64,000 bases of DNA from Lacrimispora sphenoides. Its GTDB lineage: Bacteria > Bacillota > Clostridia > Lachnospirales > Lachnospiraceae. The DNA lies in the NCBI RefSeq assembly GCF_900105215.1, contig NZ_FOIP01000002.1, forward strand, positions 1,426,001-1,490,000. The letters are read 5' to 3'. A program made the translations under genes and the position numbers. Below the pieces are notes generated by a model, which ran no database searches, was not told the DNA's origin, and was given only the letters and a program-made list of their open reading frames with translations. Below, one piece after another: positions 43,187 to 52,400 of this stretch; positions within the stretch are counted from its first letter, which is position 1, and the number at the start of each line of letters is the position of its first letter.

Positions 43187-43211
43187 TTCGATACATCCGG
43201 TCTACTTCCGG

Positions 43212-43249
43212 TAAAAAAGAAAAACCTGCTGGAGCTGTCCGGCAGGTTT
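43212..43249 (-). terminator. Terminator after the 122-residue protein gene
   Basis: On the minus strand AAACCTGC pairs with GCAGGTTT (12-base loop), followed by a T-rich run (TTTTCTTTTTT). Confidence 0.85.
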
Positions 43250-43271
43250 ATGATGTAAAAACAGTTTTCAT

Positions 43272-43640
43272 TTATTTAATGCCGATGCAGAGAGGGATTA
43301 AACATAACAGCATCAATACTCCGACCAGCCCAACCAAAATACCGACCATAATGTTACTCCATACCATAACTAAACACATTCCGACTCCAAGTGTCAGTGA
43401 ACTGAGTATGCCCAATAAAATAATACCAATGAGTTTCCCGCTGATTTTGATGGGAGCTTTGTTTTCCATTTTTCGCCACACACCAACCGTACACAGTGCC
43501 AGGATAATACCGATGCAACCAATCACTACACCTGGTGTAAATGCATTCCATTCCGGCAACATAGCCATACACATTCCGATTCCTAAAAACAAACTGCTGA
43601 TGATCCCTAACACCAATGCGATAAAACTACTCTTTTTCAT
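43272..43640 (-). CDS. 122-residue membrane protein with internal duplication
   Basis: Four predicted membrane segments in two similar halves: 'LGIISSLFLGIGMCMAM' (residues 11-27) and 'LGILSSLTLGVGMCLVM' (76-92) each precede a second hydrophobic span. No known domain. AGGAGG precedes the start. It is monocistronic, between promoter B and a strong terminator. Confidence 0.75.
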   Translation of the reverse strand: MKKSSFIALVLGIISSLFLGIGMCMAMLPEWNAFTPGVVIGCIGIILALCTVGVWRKMENKAPIKISGKLIGIILLGILSSLTLGVGMCLVMVWSNIMVGILVGLVGVLMLLCLIPLCIGIK

Positions 43641-43696
43641 ACTGAACCTCCTAATTTTTTATTTATTATTTTTATATGTTTCGTTGTTATATGCTT

Positions 43697-43750
43697 ATTA
43701 TAAAGTTCTTTTATTTGAGATTTGCTTCTGTTTTGTTTGAATTCTGTTAA
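43697..43750 (-). promoter_or_regulatory. Promoter B with four direct repeats
   Basis: Minus strand: TTAACA (43745-43750), CAAACA (43734-43739), then GAAGCA and CAAATA, all at 11-base steps. TATAAT (43697-43702) lies 31 bases after the second hexamer. It drives the 122-residue membrane protein gene. Confidence 0.75.
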
Positions 43751-43883
43751 TTTGATTTTATATACCATATTAGATATCACTTGTCGAAGCCCACAAAATC
43801 GTTTCAGATCTACCGGCAGATGATTGGGCAGATTTCTTTTTCACAAAAAACAACTGCACCGGCAACCACTGCGGCAATTGCTG

Positions 43884-43967
43884 CTACAATAACTTTATTC
43901 TGATTACAATTCCAATGACTGCTGCCACTCCAGCCACTGCAATTACTGCTACCGCCTTTTTCTTCAT
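43884..43967 (-). CDS. 27-residue single-span membrane peptide
   Basis: The peptide is 'MKKKAVAVIAVAGVAAVIGI' followed by 'VIRIKLL'. AAAGGAGG lies before the ATG. Directly beyond the stop, another frame continues as a second hydrophobic stretch ('NKVIVAAIAAVVAGAVVF') down to about 43815, so the original gene may have been longer and lost its end by a frameshift. Promoter A lies upstream. Confidence 0.5.
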   Translation of the reverse strand: MKKKAVAVIAVAGVAAVIGIVIRIKLL

Positions 43968-44041
43968 GCTTTATCCTCCTTTGTGTTTTCTTTAATTAAC
44001 AGGTGAGACTTTCTTTTATCTATCCCCTATCTGATGTTTTA

Positions 44042-44095
44042 ATTATGCAATACCGATATTGCTGTTTTGTCTGAATTATGTTTTAGTATTGTTAA
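44042..44095 (-). promoter_or_regulatory. Promoter A with four direct repeats
   Basis: Minus strand: TTAACA (44090-44095), AAAACA (44079-44084), then CAGACA and GCAATA, at 11-base steps. CATAAT (44042-44047) is the -10, exactly 31 bases after the second hexamer. It drives the 27-residue peptide gene. Confidence 0.7.
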
Positions 44096-44110
44096 TTCTA
44101 TTTATCTGAT

Positions 44111-44145
44111 AAAAAAGAGCCCTGGGAGTATTCCCAGAACTCTTT
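44111..44145 (-). terminator. Terminator of the two-component operon
   Basis: On the minus strand an AGAG/CTCT plus CTGGGA/TCCCAG stem is followed by TTTTTT. It ends the RR-HK-177-309 operon 30 bases after the last stop and isolates promoter A. Confidence 0.85.
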
Positions 44146-44175
44146 AAGCCTCCGCTGCCAGCCGGAAGACCGATT

Positions 44176-45081
44176 CTATTCCATTTGAGCCAATTGTTTC
44201 CCTGCTGAACGGATCATATAAATCCCCATGAGTAAAATCATCAGGCAAACGACTCCCCCAGTCAGCAGATTCATTGCTCTTGTATCCGTTCCATCACCAA
44301 ACGAAACAAACATCGCTGTCTGCAGGGAAAACAGCGACACCAATGCATCTGCATAACCAATATTGTGGATCATACGTAACAGCGGCGAATTCATTTTCCC
44401 TACCTTAAACATATGAAACACGGCAATGCCTATCTTATAAAACGTGTAGGCGGCAACTGCAAAAATCAATGTTCCCGGATAGTTCTTACCCTGTTCGTAA
44501 AAGACCATCTGGATTACCGATACGATAAGAGCAAAAGTCAGAACAATAAACAGAATACCGCTGTTGCGGAAGGCATACAGTTCTTTTCGCTTCACCATTT
44601 GATCATGTTCGGTGTTGCGATGTCTTCTCTCATACCGGATAGCAACAAATCGCATTACACTGAGAACCAGATAATATCCGGATAAAGCCCCGAACCAGAC
44701 CGAACGATGCACAATCCCAAACACTCCGTTACTCAAGGCAAACAGCAGGTTGACCGCCAAAGATGAATGAACAAACAGCACCGTTCGGTACCGGTAATCA
44801 GAAGCCACCCGGCAGGTAAACGTATTTGATTCAATCCCCGGCTTTATCTTCTCTTTCATTCCATACCGCAGATCCTGAATCAAATAGCAGCATGACAGTG
44901 CCAGCCCGCATCCGGCGGCAACATAAATAGCAGTCTCAATAATCTTGTGAAAAGAATGAAACAATACCGCCGCCAGGGAAAAGCCTGATAACAGGAGCGT
45001 AAAAAAGTAAAGCAGAATCCGGAACGGCCACTTAAGGGCCGGGAGCCTTATTCTTTTTCTGCTGTTCGTTTGTTTCTCCAT
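44176..45081 (-). CDS. Polytopic membrane protein of the two-component operon
   Basis: A 301-residue protein with about eight hydrophobic segments and no family I can name. Landmarks are 'FRILLYFFTLLLSGFSLAAV', 'VNLLFALSNGVFGIVHRS', 'GYYLVLSVMRFVAIRYE' and 'TGGVVCLMILLMGIYMI'. A start 24 bases upstream (overlapping the previous gene) is possible; GGAGG nine bases before 45081 favours this one. It is the last gene of the operon. Possible roles: sensor accessory, transporter or membrane-stress effector; not determinable from sequence. Confidence 0.75.
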   Translation of the reverse strand: MEKQTNSRKRIRLPALKWPFRILLYFFTLLLSGFSLAAVLFHSFHKIIETAIYVAAGCGLALSCCYLIQDLRYGMKEKIKPGIESNTFTCRVASDYRYRTVLFVHSSLAVNLLFALSNGVFGIVHRSVWFGALSGYYLVLSVMRFVAIRYERRHRNTEHDQMVKRKELYAFRNSGILFIVLTFALIVSVIQMVFYEQGKNYPGTLIFAVAAYTFYKIGIAVFHMFKVGKMNSPLLRMIHNIGYADALVSLFSLQTAMFVSFGDGTDTRAMNLLTGGVVCLMILLMGIYMIRSAGKQLAQME

Positions 45082-45097
45082 TTCAGAAAGCCCTCCG

Positions 45098-45631
45098 CTA
45101 ACCATTCCCCAACAAATGATTTCCTTTCTCGCAAACCGTATGAATCTCCTCGTACTTTGCTTCGATCAATGGTGCCACCATTCCATTCCGTTTCTTTAGC
45201 ATAAAGTTATATACAAAATACGGTGTTATCCAGCCCATAAATCCTGGTATTGCCAGCAGGATACACAGCCAGACGATTGGCGGCTGGTTAACTGCCGCAA
45301 ATGTGGCACCGGCCATAAAAGCAGTTCCTATCAATCCGATTGTCAGTGCTGCCATGACTGCAGTCTGGTGTTTTGACTTCTCCATCCCATCGATCTGCTT
45401 CATGCAATCCTCAAAATTTTGCTGCAGCCTGGTCAGTTCTGCCTTGTTAATGATTTTCCGGTCACGCTTCAGCCGCAGAATGGTATTTCCTTTTTCTTTA
45501 ATTTGATGGTTTTCAATCGGCAACCAGCCAAAATTCTCATAGCCATCCAGATACTGAGATATCTGGCCGCTCTCAACCACCACTTCTTTATATTCATATC
45601 CTATATAATCTCTCTGTCTCATATTCTCCAT
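45098..45631 (-). CDS. 177-residue membrane protein of the two-component operon
   Basis: It has a soluble N-terminal part ('GYEYKEVVVESGQISQYLDG', 'GWLPIENHQIKEKGNTILRL'), a coiled-coil-like helix ('AELTRLQQNFEDCMKQIDGM') and two hydrophobic spans ('ALTIGLIGTAFMAGATFAAV', 'VWLCILLAIPGFMGWITPYF'). It has no named family. It lies 52 bases after the kinase gene and just before the polytopic protein. The coiled coil and paired spans suggest a complex with it. Confidence 0.75.
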   Translation of the reverse strand: MENMRQRDYIGYEYKEVVVESGQISQYLDGYENFGWLPIENHQIKEKGNTILRLKRDRKIINKAELTRLQQNFEDCMKQIDGMEKSKHQTAVMAALTIGLIGTAFMAGATFAAVNQPPIVWLCILLAIPGFMGWITPYFVYNFMLKKRNGMVAPLIEAKYEEIHTVCEKGNHLLGNG

Positions 45632-45683
45632 ACCTGATTACCTCACTTCTACTTTCTCCTGAGCTCTTGCATAGGGTATTTCC

Positions 45684-46763
45684 TTATTTTCTGGTTCTGC
45701 TGACTGGTAAACGAACCGTAAACTCAGATCCTTTCCCTAGTTCGCTCTCAACAAAAAACGTTCCGCCTGCCAGCTCCACTACCCGGAACGCTAGTGCCAG
45801 GCCGAGTCCGTTTCCTTCCATAGAATGAGAGGTATCCCCCTGATAGAATTTATCAAAGATATGATTGATGGTTTCCTTTGTCATTCCGCAGCCGGTATCA
45901 CGAACCGATACCACCACCTCATCTTTTGTTGATGTCTGCCGAAGAGTCACTGTCCCGCCCGGCTCCGTAAACTTTATCGAATTAGATAATAAATTATTCC
46001 ATACCAGTTCCAGCAGGCTTGGGTCCGCTTCAATGTTTGCCCGGTCCTCCAGATCTGCATCCATTTCAATCTGCTTCTCTTCCCATAGTTCTTCAAACTG
46101 CAATGTACACTCACATAGCTGCTTACACAGGTCATAGGATTCCATTACCGGCTGGATATTCTGCTTTTCCAGTTTATTCAGCTTTAGTATGTTGGTGATT
46201 AGCTTGGATAGCTTCCGGGAAGATTGAATGATCGTTTTAATATATTCCTGCTTAACCTCCTCCGGTAAATCCGGATTCTGTATGCTCTGAGCATAGTTTT
46301 GAATAACTGCCAGAGGTGTCTTGATCTCATGGGAAACATTGGAAAAGAAATCCGTCTTCAGTGTTTCGATGCTTCCCAACTCCTCCACCATTTTATTAAA
46401 GTCCATGAACATAACATCCAGATAGTCCAGCTGGTCCACCGTATGTTTCGCCGGAAGGTAGACCGAGAAATCCCCATGAGCAACGGCATTAGCAGCCTTC
46501 GCCAGTTCCTTCATAGGGGCTTCATAAATCTTCCGGATCTGATATCGGACAAACAAGGTAAAGTTGATAGATATCACGAACCAGTAAGCCATGATAATTG
46601 TGGTTGCAATACCACCTTGCATTTCCATTCTGGTCATTAAAACGGTAAGGCCGCTGTGAACTCCGGATACAAGAAGAACGGTCAGCATGATCTTCCAGAA
46701 CAATGACATGGAAAACAGGGATTGCTTGACTTTATATTCTTTTCCTGCAGTCTGCTGTGTCAT
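45684..46763 (-). CDS. Sensor histidine kinase of the small-protein regulon
   Basis: A 359-residue kinase with two membrane segments (residues 20-43 and 54-73) joined by a very short loop, so it probably senses events in the membrane itself. HAMP lies to about 128. HisKA has H145 in 'NVSHEIKTP'; HATPase has 'WNNLLSNSIKFTE', 'DTGCGM' and 'GNGLGLALAFRVVE'. Its ATG overlaps the regulator stop by ATGA. The intramembrane-sensing layout resembles kinases that respond to envelope damage or peptides. Confidence 0.93.
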   Translation of the reverse strand: MTQQTAGKEYKVKQSLFSMSLFWKIMLTVLLVSGVHSGLTVLMTRMEMQGGIATTIIMAYWFVISINFTLFVRYQIRKIYEAPMKELAKAANAVAHGDFSVYLPAKHTVDQLDYLDVMFMDFNKMVEELGSIETLKTDFFSNVSHEIKTPLAVIQNYAQSIQNPDLPEEVKQEYIKTIIQSSRKLSKLITNILKLNKLEKQNIQPVMESYDLCKQLCECTLQFEELWEEKQIEMDADLEDRANIEADPSLLELVWNNLLSNSIKFTEPGGTVTLRQTSTKDEVVVSVRDTGCGMTKETINHIFDKFYQGDTSHSMEGNGLGLALAFRVVELAGGTFFVESELGKGSEFTVRLPVSRTRK

Positions 46764-47431
46764 TGCTGTACCGCCTTATAACCCAATCCACGAATTGTCA
46801 CAATTTTAAACCCATCGCACACGGAAAATTTATCCCGCAGCTTGGTAATATACACATCCACGGCTCTTAAATTGGTTTCTGTATCAACGCCCCAGAATTC
46901 GTCCATCAGCTGCACCCGGGAAAAAGTCTTATTCGGATAAGAAAGCAGCTTATATAAGATATTGAACTCCCTGGTTGTTGTAGGGACCTCTTCACCTTCA
47001 ACGACAGCCGACATGGCATCCGCATCCAGCTCCAGGTTTCCAACGGCAATTTTTCGTTCCGTCTCGATATTGGCTCTTCGCAGCAATGCCCGGATCCGAA
47101 GTAACAATTCATCAAATTCAATCGGTTTTACCATATAGTCATCAATCCCCAGCTGAAAGCCTTTCTGCTTTGAGGGTAAATCATCCTTGGCCGACATAAA
47201 CAGGATCGGGATGGTTTTATTCACTTGCCGAACCGTTCTGGCAAACTCAAAGCCATCAATCTCCGGCATCATAATGTCCGAGACGATCAGCTCAAACATG
47301 TTATTATACATTGCATCATAAGCTTCCTGTGCCTTCAGGCATCCTTTCGCCTGAAATCCGCTGTTGTTTAAATAAGAACAGACAATTCGATTCAAATTTA
47401 CGTCATCTTCTATTACCAGAATATTAATCAT
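46760..47431 (-). CDS. OmpR-family response regulator of the small-protein regulon
   Basis: A 223-residue regulator with phospho-acceptor D52 ('LIVSDIMMPEIDG'), K in 'DDYMVKPIEF', and a C-terminal winged helix ('EFNILYKLLSYPNKTFSRVQ', 'RAVDVYITKLRDKF'). First gene of the operon. OmpR-type regulators bind direct repeats with 10-11-base spacing, which is exactly the pattern seen upstream of this gene (box E) and three small-protein promoters. Confidence 0.95.
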   Translation of the reverse strand: MINILVIEDDVNLNRIVCSYLNNSGFQAKGCLKAQEAYDAMYNNMFELIVSDIMMPEIDGFEFARTVRQVNKTIPILFMSAKDDLPSKQKGFQLGIDDYMVKPIEFDELLLRIRALLRRANIETERKIAVGNLELDADAMSAVVEGEEVPTTTREFNILYKLLSYPNKTFSRVQLMDEFWGVDTETNLRAVDVYITKLRDKFSVCDGFKIVTIRGLGYKAVQQ

Positions 47432-47458
47432 ATCTATTCTCCTTACGGTTTTTTCTTG

Positions 47459-47490
47459 ATTATAACATCCAATTGTTTGAGAATTGTTTA
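47459..47490 (-). promoter_or_regulatory. Autoregulated promoter E of the two-component operon
   Basis: Minus strand: TAAACA (47485-47490), ATTCT, CAAACA (47474-47479), then TATAAT (47459-47464) nine bases on. The box occupies the -35 position, unlike promoters A-C where it lies 31 bases from the -10. This suggests a different mode (activation from the -35 or feedback). Confidence 0.65.
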
Positions 47491-47910
47491 AGTTTGAAGA
47501 TTTTTGAACGGATTTTCAATCTTTTTTAGCTTTCACATATTTTAGGCTTCTAAGCAAGGAAATACCGCTGCTTGCCTGTGATAAGTATGATAAAAATGCT
47601 TTCCGGGGTATTTTTCTGTCTCTTCTACTTTCATTCTGCCTGATGTTTATCTGTTCTTTTTTCTCATCTCTTCCATAAAATAAGCCGTCAAGGAGAAAAC
47701 ATCGCCCTGACGGCTGTAAATACAAAAATTCAATTAAATACTAGCCTCTCAACAGTTTCTACTCGTATACAGAATCACTAATCATCTCTTTCTGTATCTT
47801 CTCCGCTATCTTCTCATGGATATTTTTCTACGTATAACTTCTCTCCCATTACAAAGGACAATTCTTTCATTGAGCCTTTAAGACATTTTACAAACGAGCA
47901 ATCCAATAAT
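47491..47910. other. Intergenic region between the regulon and the glycan locus
   Basis: No supported gene. AGCCGTCA and TGACGGCT (47683-47715) can form a stem with a long loop. A 69-codon minus-strand frame across it has no ribosome binding site or recognisable content. Confidence 0.4.
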
Positions 47911-49488
47911 TCAATCAAACGTCTCTACTGTAACTTCATTTGTAATAAACCGATATTTAAAACGCACAGCCATATTATCTTTCTCCGTGGTAAAATGCGC
48001 CTTATTGCCTGAGCCGCTTCTGGGATATCTGTCTTCCTGATAGGTAGCTGACAACGTTCCGTAAGTCGCTACCGAATAATCATATGTTCCTGCAAACGGT
48101 ATCACCACAGATAATGTATAGGTGTTGTCACCTATGTAATACATCCGGGTCACTTCGCTGTTAGAATCATTTTTTACTGCCCCCACATGAGGCTGAAAAC
48201 TTCCATATACCACAATTTTCTCCGGCAGCTTCATTCCGGTCGTTTCATCATAGACTTCTCCGGCTCCATAGCGGATGAGCATCTCAGGATTGGCCGCTTT
48301 TTTTCTCAATTCATGTTCAGTGGCCCATAACCGCTTCGCTGTCTCCTCCTGACTGAATCCCATGGGGCAATTGGAACTCTTCCGGTTTATCTGATAAAAA
48401 TTCTGACGGTCTGGTTCCCCGTTGTCAGCTCTTATTCCTGTGACCGCCCCATCTCCCAGCATCCGGCGAAATGGCAGTTCAAAGTAAGCATTGAGATTAT
48501 TAATCTCTGTCCATTTGTAAGTATACTCCAGAAAGTGATTTCGGCTCTCTTCTGACTGATTGGCAAACCAGGCAATCTGATCATATCCCCACCAATCCCT
48601 CCATGCCAGCTCTTCTCTTGAATAGGAATCCCGGTCTTCCACCACTAATCCGCCCCAATTATCATACTCCATCAAATAAGGCATAGTGTCTGCAGACCAT
48701 CCATTGGGATTTTCTCCCCCTTCACTGTAACCCTCTCTCACCAACACCAGCTTCTCTCCGGGTACTTCCAGAAGTGGAACTCTGGTAAAAGGCATTGCGT
48801 GATAGTCAAACAGCAGCTTTCCACGGATATTTACGCCATGGGTATGGGCATCCAGAAGCACCTTGTGCCGTCTCCCATGCAATCTGGCATATTCCCGTAT
48901 CATTGCAAAAAGCCGCGCTGTCTTTTCCATACCCGGATCATGAGCTGTGTATAGGTGCACCTGTCCCATATGCAAAGCTTCATACCCACAGTCAATATAT
49001 CTGGTTGCACGGTAATATAACCACATCTGCGCTTCCTGGCGGGACAGATCCGGGATACCTCCATTTTTAGACGGATCTTCTCTGCGGCTTATATAACCAG
49101 ATGATTCATCCGTAAACAATGCCTCCTGCATCCGAAAGGTTCTCTCTTCCGGCTTCATCCCAAAAGCTTTGAATACATAGTCCGGTATCCTGATATCCTC
49201 CATCCGCTCCACAATCCACTCAAACACGCAGGCCTGAAGAATAATCTCAGGATCTACAGTATGGACTTTATCCGCCAGTTCTCTGGAAAGACGAAAATGC
49301 TCTTCGTCCTCCATTGGCATATACCAAATACCGGATGCCCTTCCCAGAAATTTTACGCCCATCTCTTTGATAACGCGCAGATCATCTGTAAGGGTTTTGC
49401 TTTCGAATAATCCTGCTGCAGTTACGCAGCGGGACAGATAGTTCTCCAACACTTCCCTTGATATCGTTTCATAAAATACAAAATCCAT
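47911..49488 (-). CDS. 525-residue protein of unrecognised family in a glycan operon
   Basis: No named family. The sequence reads like an (alpha/beta)8 enzyme with an added beta domain. Segments such as 'RVIKEMGVKFLGRASGIWYM', 'IILQACVFEWIVERM', 'HKVLLDAHTHGVNIRGKLLF' and 'LMEYDNWGGLVVEDRD' resemble barrel strands ending in acidic residues. The C-terminal 130 residues ('PEKIVVYGSFQPHVGAVKND' and on) look like a beta-sandwich. No signal peptide, so it acts in the cytoplasm. It overlaps the GH38 gene by 20 bases. A new glycoside hydrolase or a sugar-binding partner is likely by context only. Confidence 0.75.
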   Translation of the reverse strand: MDFVFYETISREVLENYLSRCVTAAGLFESKTLTDDLRVIKEMGVKFLGRASGIWYMPMEDEEHFRLSRELADKVHTVDPEIILQACVFEWIVERMEDIRIPDYVFKAFGMKPEERTFRMQEALFTDESSGYISRREDPSKNGGIPDLSRQEAQMWLYYRATRYIDCGYEALHMGQVHLYTAHDPGMEKTARLFAMIREYARLHGRRHKVLLDAHTHGVNIRGKLLFDYHAMPFTRVPLLEVPGEKLVLVREGYSEGGENPNGWSADTMPYLMEYDNWGGLVVEDRDSYSREELAWRDWWGYDQIAWFANQSEESRNHFLEYTYKWTEINNLNAYFELPFRRMLGDGAVTGIRADNGEPDRQNFYQINRKSSNCPMGFSQEETAKRLWATEHELRKKAANPEMLIRYGAGEVYDETTGMKLPEKIVVYGSFQPHVGAVKNDSNSEVTRMYYIGDNTYTLSVVIPFAGTYDYSVATYGTLSATYQEDRYPRSGSGNKAHFTTEKDNMAVRFKYRFITNEVTVETFD

Positions 49489-52400
49489 CTATCGTTTCCT
49501 TTCTTAATTCCAGTTCCAGCAACAAAGTCTTTATTTCATAAGGCTTCAGCTGTACTTGAATCTCTCCTGGGTTAAACGTTGTCTCCTCTTCCATCAGATT
49601 ACACTCACACCATTGTACCACCGGCAGTCTGCTGCTGATTTTCACATCGCATCTTCTGCCCTCAAACTCATGGAAGCGTAGTATGATGCGTTCTCCGTTT
49701 TCTTCGCGTTTCAGCGCATCCACAACCAGATTCTCCTGATTAAATGAAATCCAGCTCTCACTTCCCAGTCTGTTTTGACCCGGCTTTCCGGTCAGCGGAT
49801 TATTTAAATCAAATGCCTGCTGCTCAATGCCCGCCTCATACCATTCCTTATCATGAGGCAGAATAGCATACGTAAATTCATGAGTTCCAAGGTCTGCCGT
49901 ATAATCAGGATCCACTGCCGATTTTAAAAGAGTCAGGCGGATGGTATCCTCTTTCACATCGTGGCCATACTTGCAGTCATTCAACACGGCCATTCCATAG
50001 CCGGTTTCCCAGATATCCACCCATTTGTGAGCTGCCACCTCAAACTTAGCAGCTTCCCAGGTCGTATTTCTGGTAATCGGCCTGCGGATATTTCCATTTT
50101 GAATATCAAACCGGGCATCTACCGCACGTACATCCACGGGAAAGCTGGCCTTTAACAACTTCTGACGCTCTTGCCAGTCTACGATCGTCTTAAAATCAAT
50201 CCGCGGACTTTCTTCATACAGGCACACCGTCTGCCAAATTCGGGATTTATGATACAGCCAGGTAAACTCCACTTCCCAGCCCAGACTGTGTTTTCTGGTA
50301 TTGACTTCAATGCAGTTCTCCACTGTCTCTCTTTTTAAGTCAATGGTAGGCTCCAGTTCCCAGGCGTCAAAACATCTGGGTTTGTCTTCAAACATCTGAA
50401 GTACGTTGGCGCATTTCCCTTCCGGAAGAACTTCCCGCTCCGCTTTTTTATCGTAGATACGGTTCAACTGACCCTTCTCATTCCACGAAATCGTGTAAAA
50501 TGGCGTTTCAATCTGAGATGCTCCTACCTTAGAATCTGAAAGCTCCGCATTGGTATGCCCGGCCTTATTGGTCACCAGGCGGAACGTGGAAAATGAGAAT
50601 GGCTGTATCTGGAAAATCCATATAAGCACCCCGTTTTCTTTCCAGACTGCTTTTACTTCCTGACCGTCTTCATCTATCACCATATACCCTTTATAATGAG
50701 AAAGCTCTGTATCGGTCATACGGAAAAGAGCTGCCCCGCTTCTCACCCAGTTCGAGTTATTGAACACCGTATAACATCCTGCTTCCGGTGCATAAAGCGC
50801 CTGATTCACCGCTTCCATGGTTTCCTTTATCAGCTGCAGGGCCCGGCCGTATTCCACATGGCTGTCCTCATACACTTCTTTAATAGCTGAGCCTGGAAGA
50901 ATATCGTGGAACTGATGACACAGCACAATTTTCCACGCTTTTAAAAGATTATTATAATCATAAGGTACTCCCGCAGTTACCCTGGCCAGTACCGAAAGTA
51001 TCTCTGTATCACGAAGAAGATATTCCATTCTCCGGTTCATCTTCTTATTGTAGGCCTGAGAAGTATAGGTCCCCCGGTGAAACTCCAGATACAATTCGCC
51101 ATCCCACACGGGAATATAGCCAGCCATAGGATTTTCTTTCAATGTTCGGTTTAGACGGCGGAAATATTCCGTAGGCATCTCCATCTTTACATGGGGCAGA
51201 CCGGGAATCTTGCCAGCGGCTTCTGCCTGTTTTATCTGGGTTCTGGTAGGGCCGCCTCCCCCATCACCGAATCCAAAGGAAATCAGCAGATCTTTATTGG
51301 TATCCTTATTTTTATATTGCTCCCACACACCCTTTATGGCGTCCGGACTGGTATTGCCGTTATAGGTATAGTAGTCCTCTCCCGGATCTGTTGTTGTGAT
51401 AAAATGGGCCGTCACTTCAGTTCCGTCCATTCCTTTCCAGCGGAAGGTATCATAAGGCAGACGATTGGTGTCGTTCCAGCTTATTTTTGTGGTCATAAAT
51501 GTATCTATCCCCGATTTTTTTAAAATCTGGGGCAGTGCCCAGGAGTATCCGAACACATCCGGGAGCCATAAGTATTCGCTTTCATAACTGAATTCCTCTC
51601 TGAAGAAATTTTTTCCAATAAGAATCTGACGAATGATAGATTCTCCGGAAGCTAAGTTGCAGTCACACTCCACCCACATGGCTCCGGAGGGTTCCCATCT
51701 TCCCTCTTTCACACGCTTTTGAATATATGTATAGATATCAGGATAATCTTCCTTGATAAACTCGTATAACTGTGCCTGTGTCTGAAGAAACCGATATTCA
51801 GGATACTTCTCCATAAGCCGGTTCACGGTAGAAAATGAGCGTGCAGCCTTTTCTCTTGTATGGCGCAGCCGCCACAGCCAGGCCACATCGATGTGCGTAT
51901 GTCCGATCAGACTTACGTTCACGTCCGGCTTTCCCCTGCCATCCATCTTTGAGTCAAGAAACTGCCAGGCCCTTTTCACAGTCTCATAAAATTCTTCACT
52001 ACCGGGCTCTGTAAAGTTAATCTTGGTAAAAGTATGGACCAGAATATTTAAGATCCATTCTTTATACTCATTTCCCACCGGCAGCAAGTCATAAGTCTCA
52101 AGTGCCGCCTTTGCAAGATAATACAGATCATCTGTGGGATGATCAAGAATTCCTATCTGCGCCCGGCGGATTTCCATCATCTTTTCCTCAGGAATTCCGC
52201 CGCCGCTTAGTCCCGACCACAGACGAAATTTCAGCTCCTGGGAATAGCCATTTACTGCCGGCTCCAAAAACACTTCATGGTGATTTCCATCCACTGCCTG
52301 ATAAGGCTTTCCGTTTAAGTACAGTAAACTCTCGAAATCCCCGTTATTTCCTGTTCCGGTCCGGGCACCGAAGTCAAACAGTCCCAGTACCTCTTTAGCT

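Noticed and set aside
43180..43740. 186-codon plus-strand frame
   Set aside because: Antisense to the 122-residue membrane protein; the minus-strand gene has promoter, AGGAGG and terminator.
47516..47725. 69-codon minus-strand frame
   Set aside because: No ribosome binding site; it overlaps a possible hairpin and shows no protein-like pattern.
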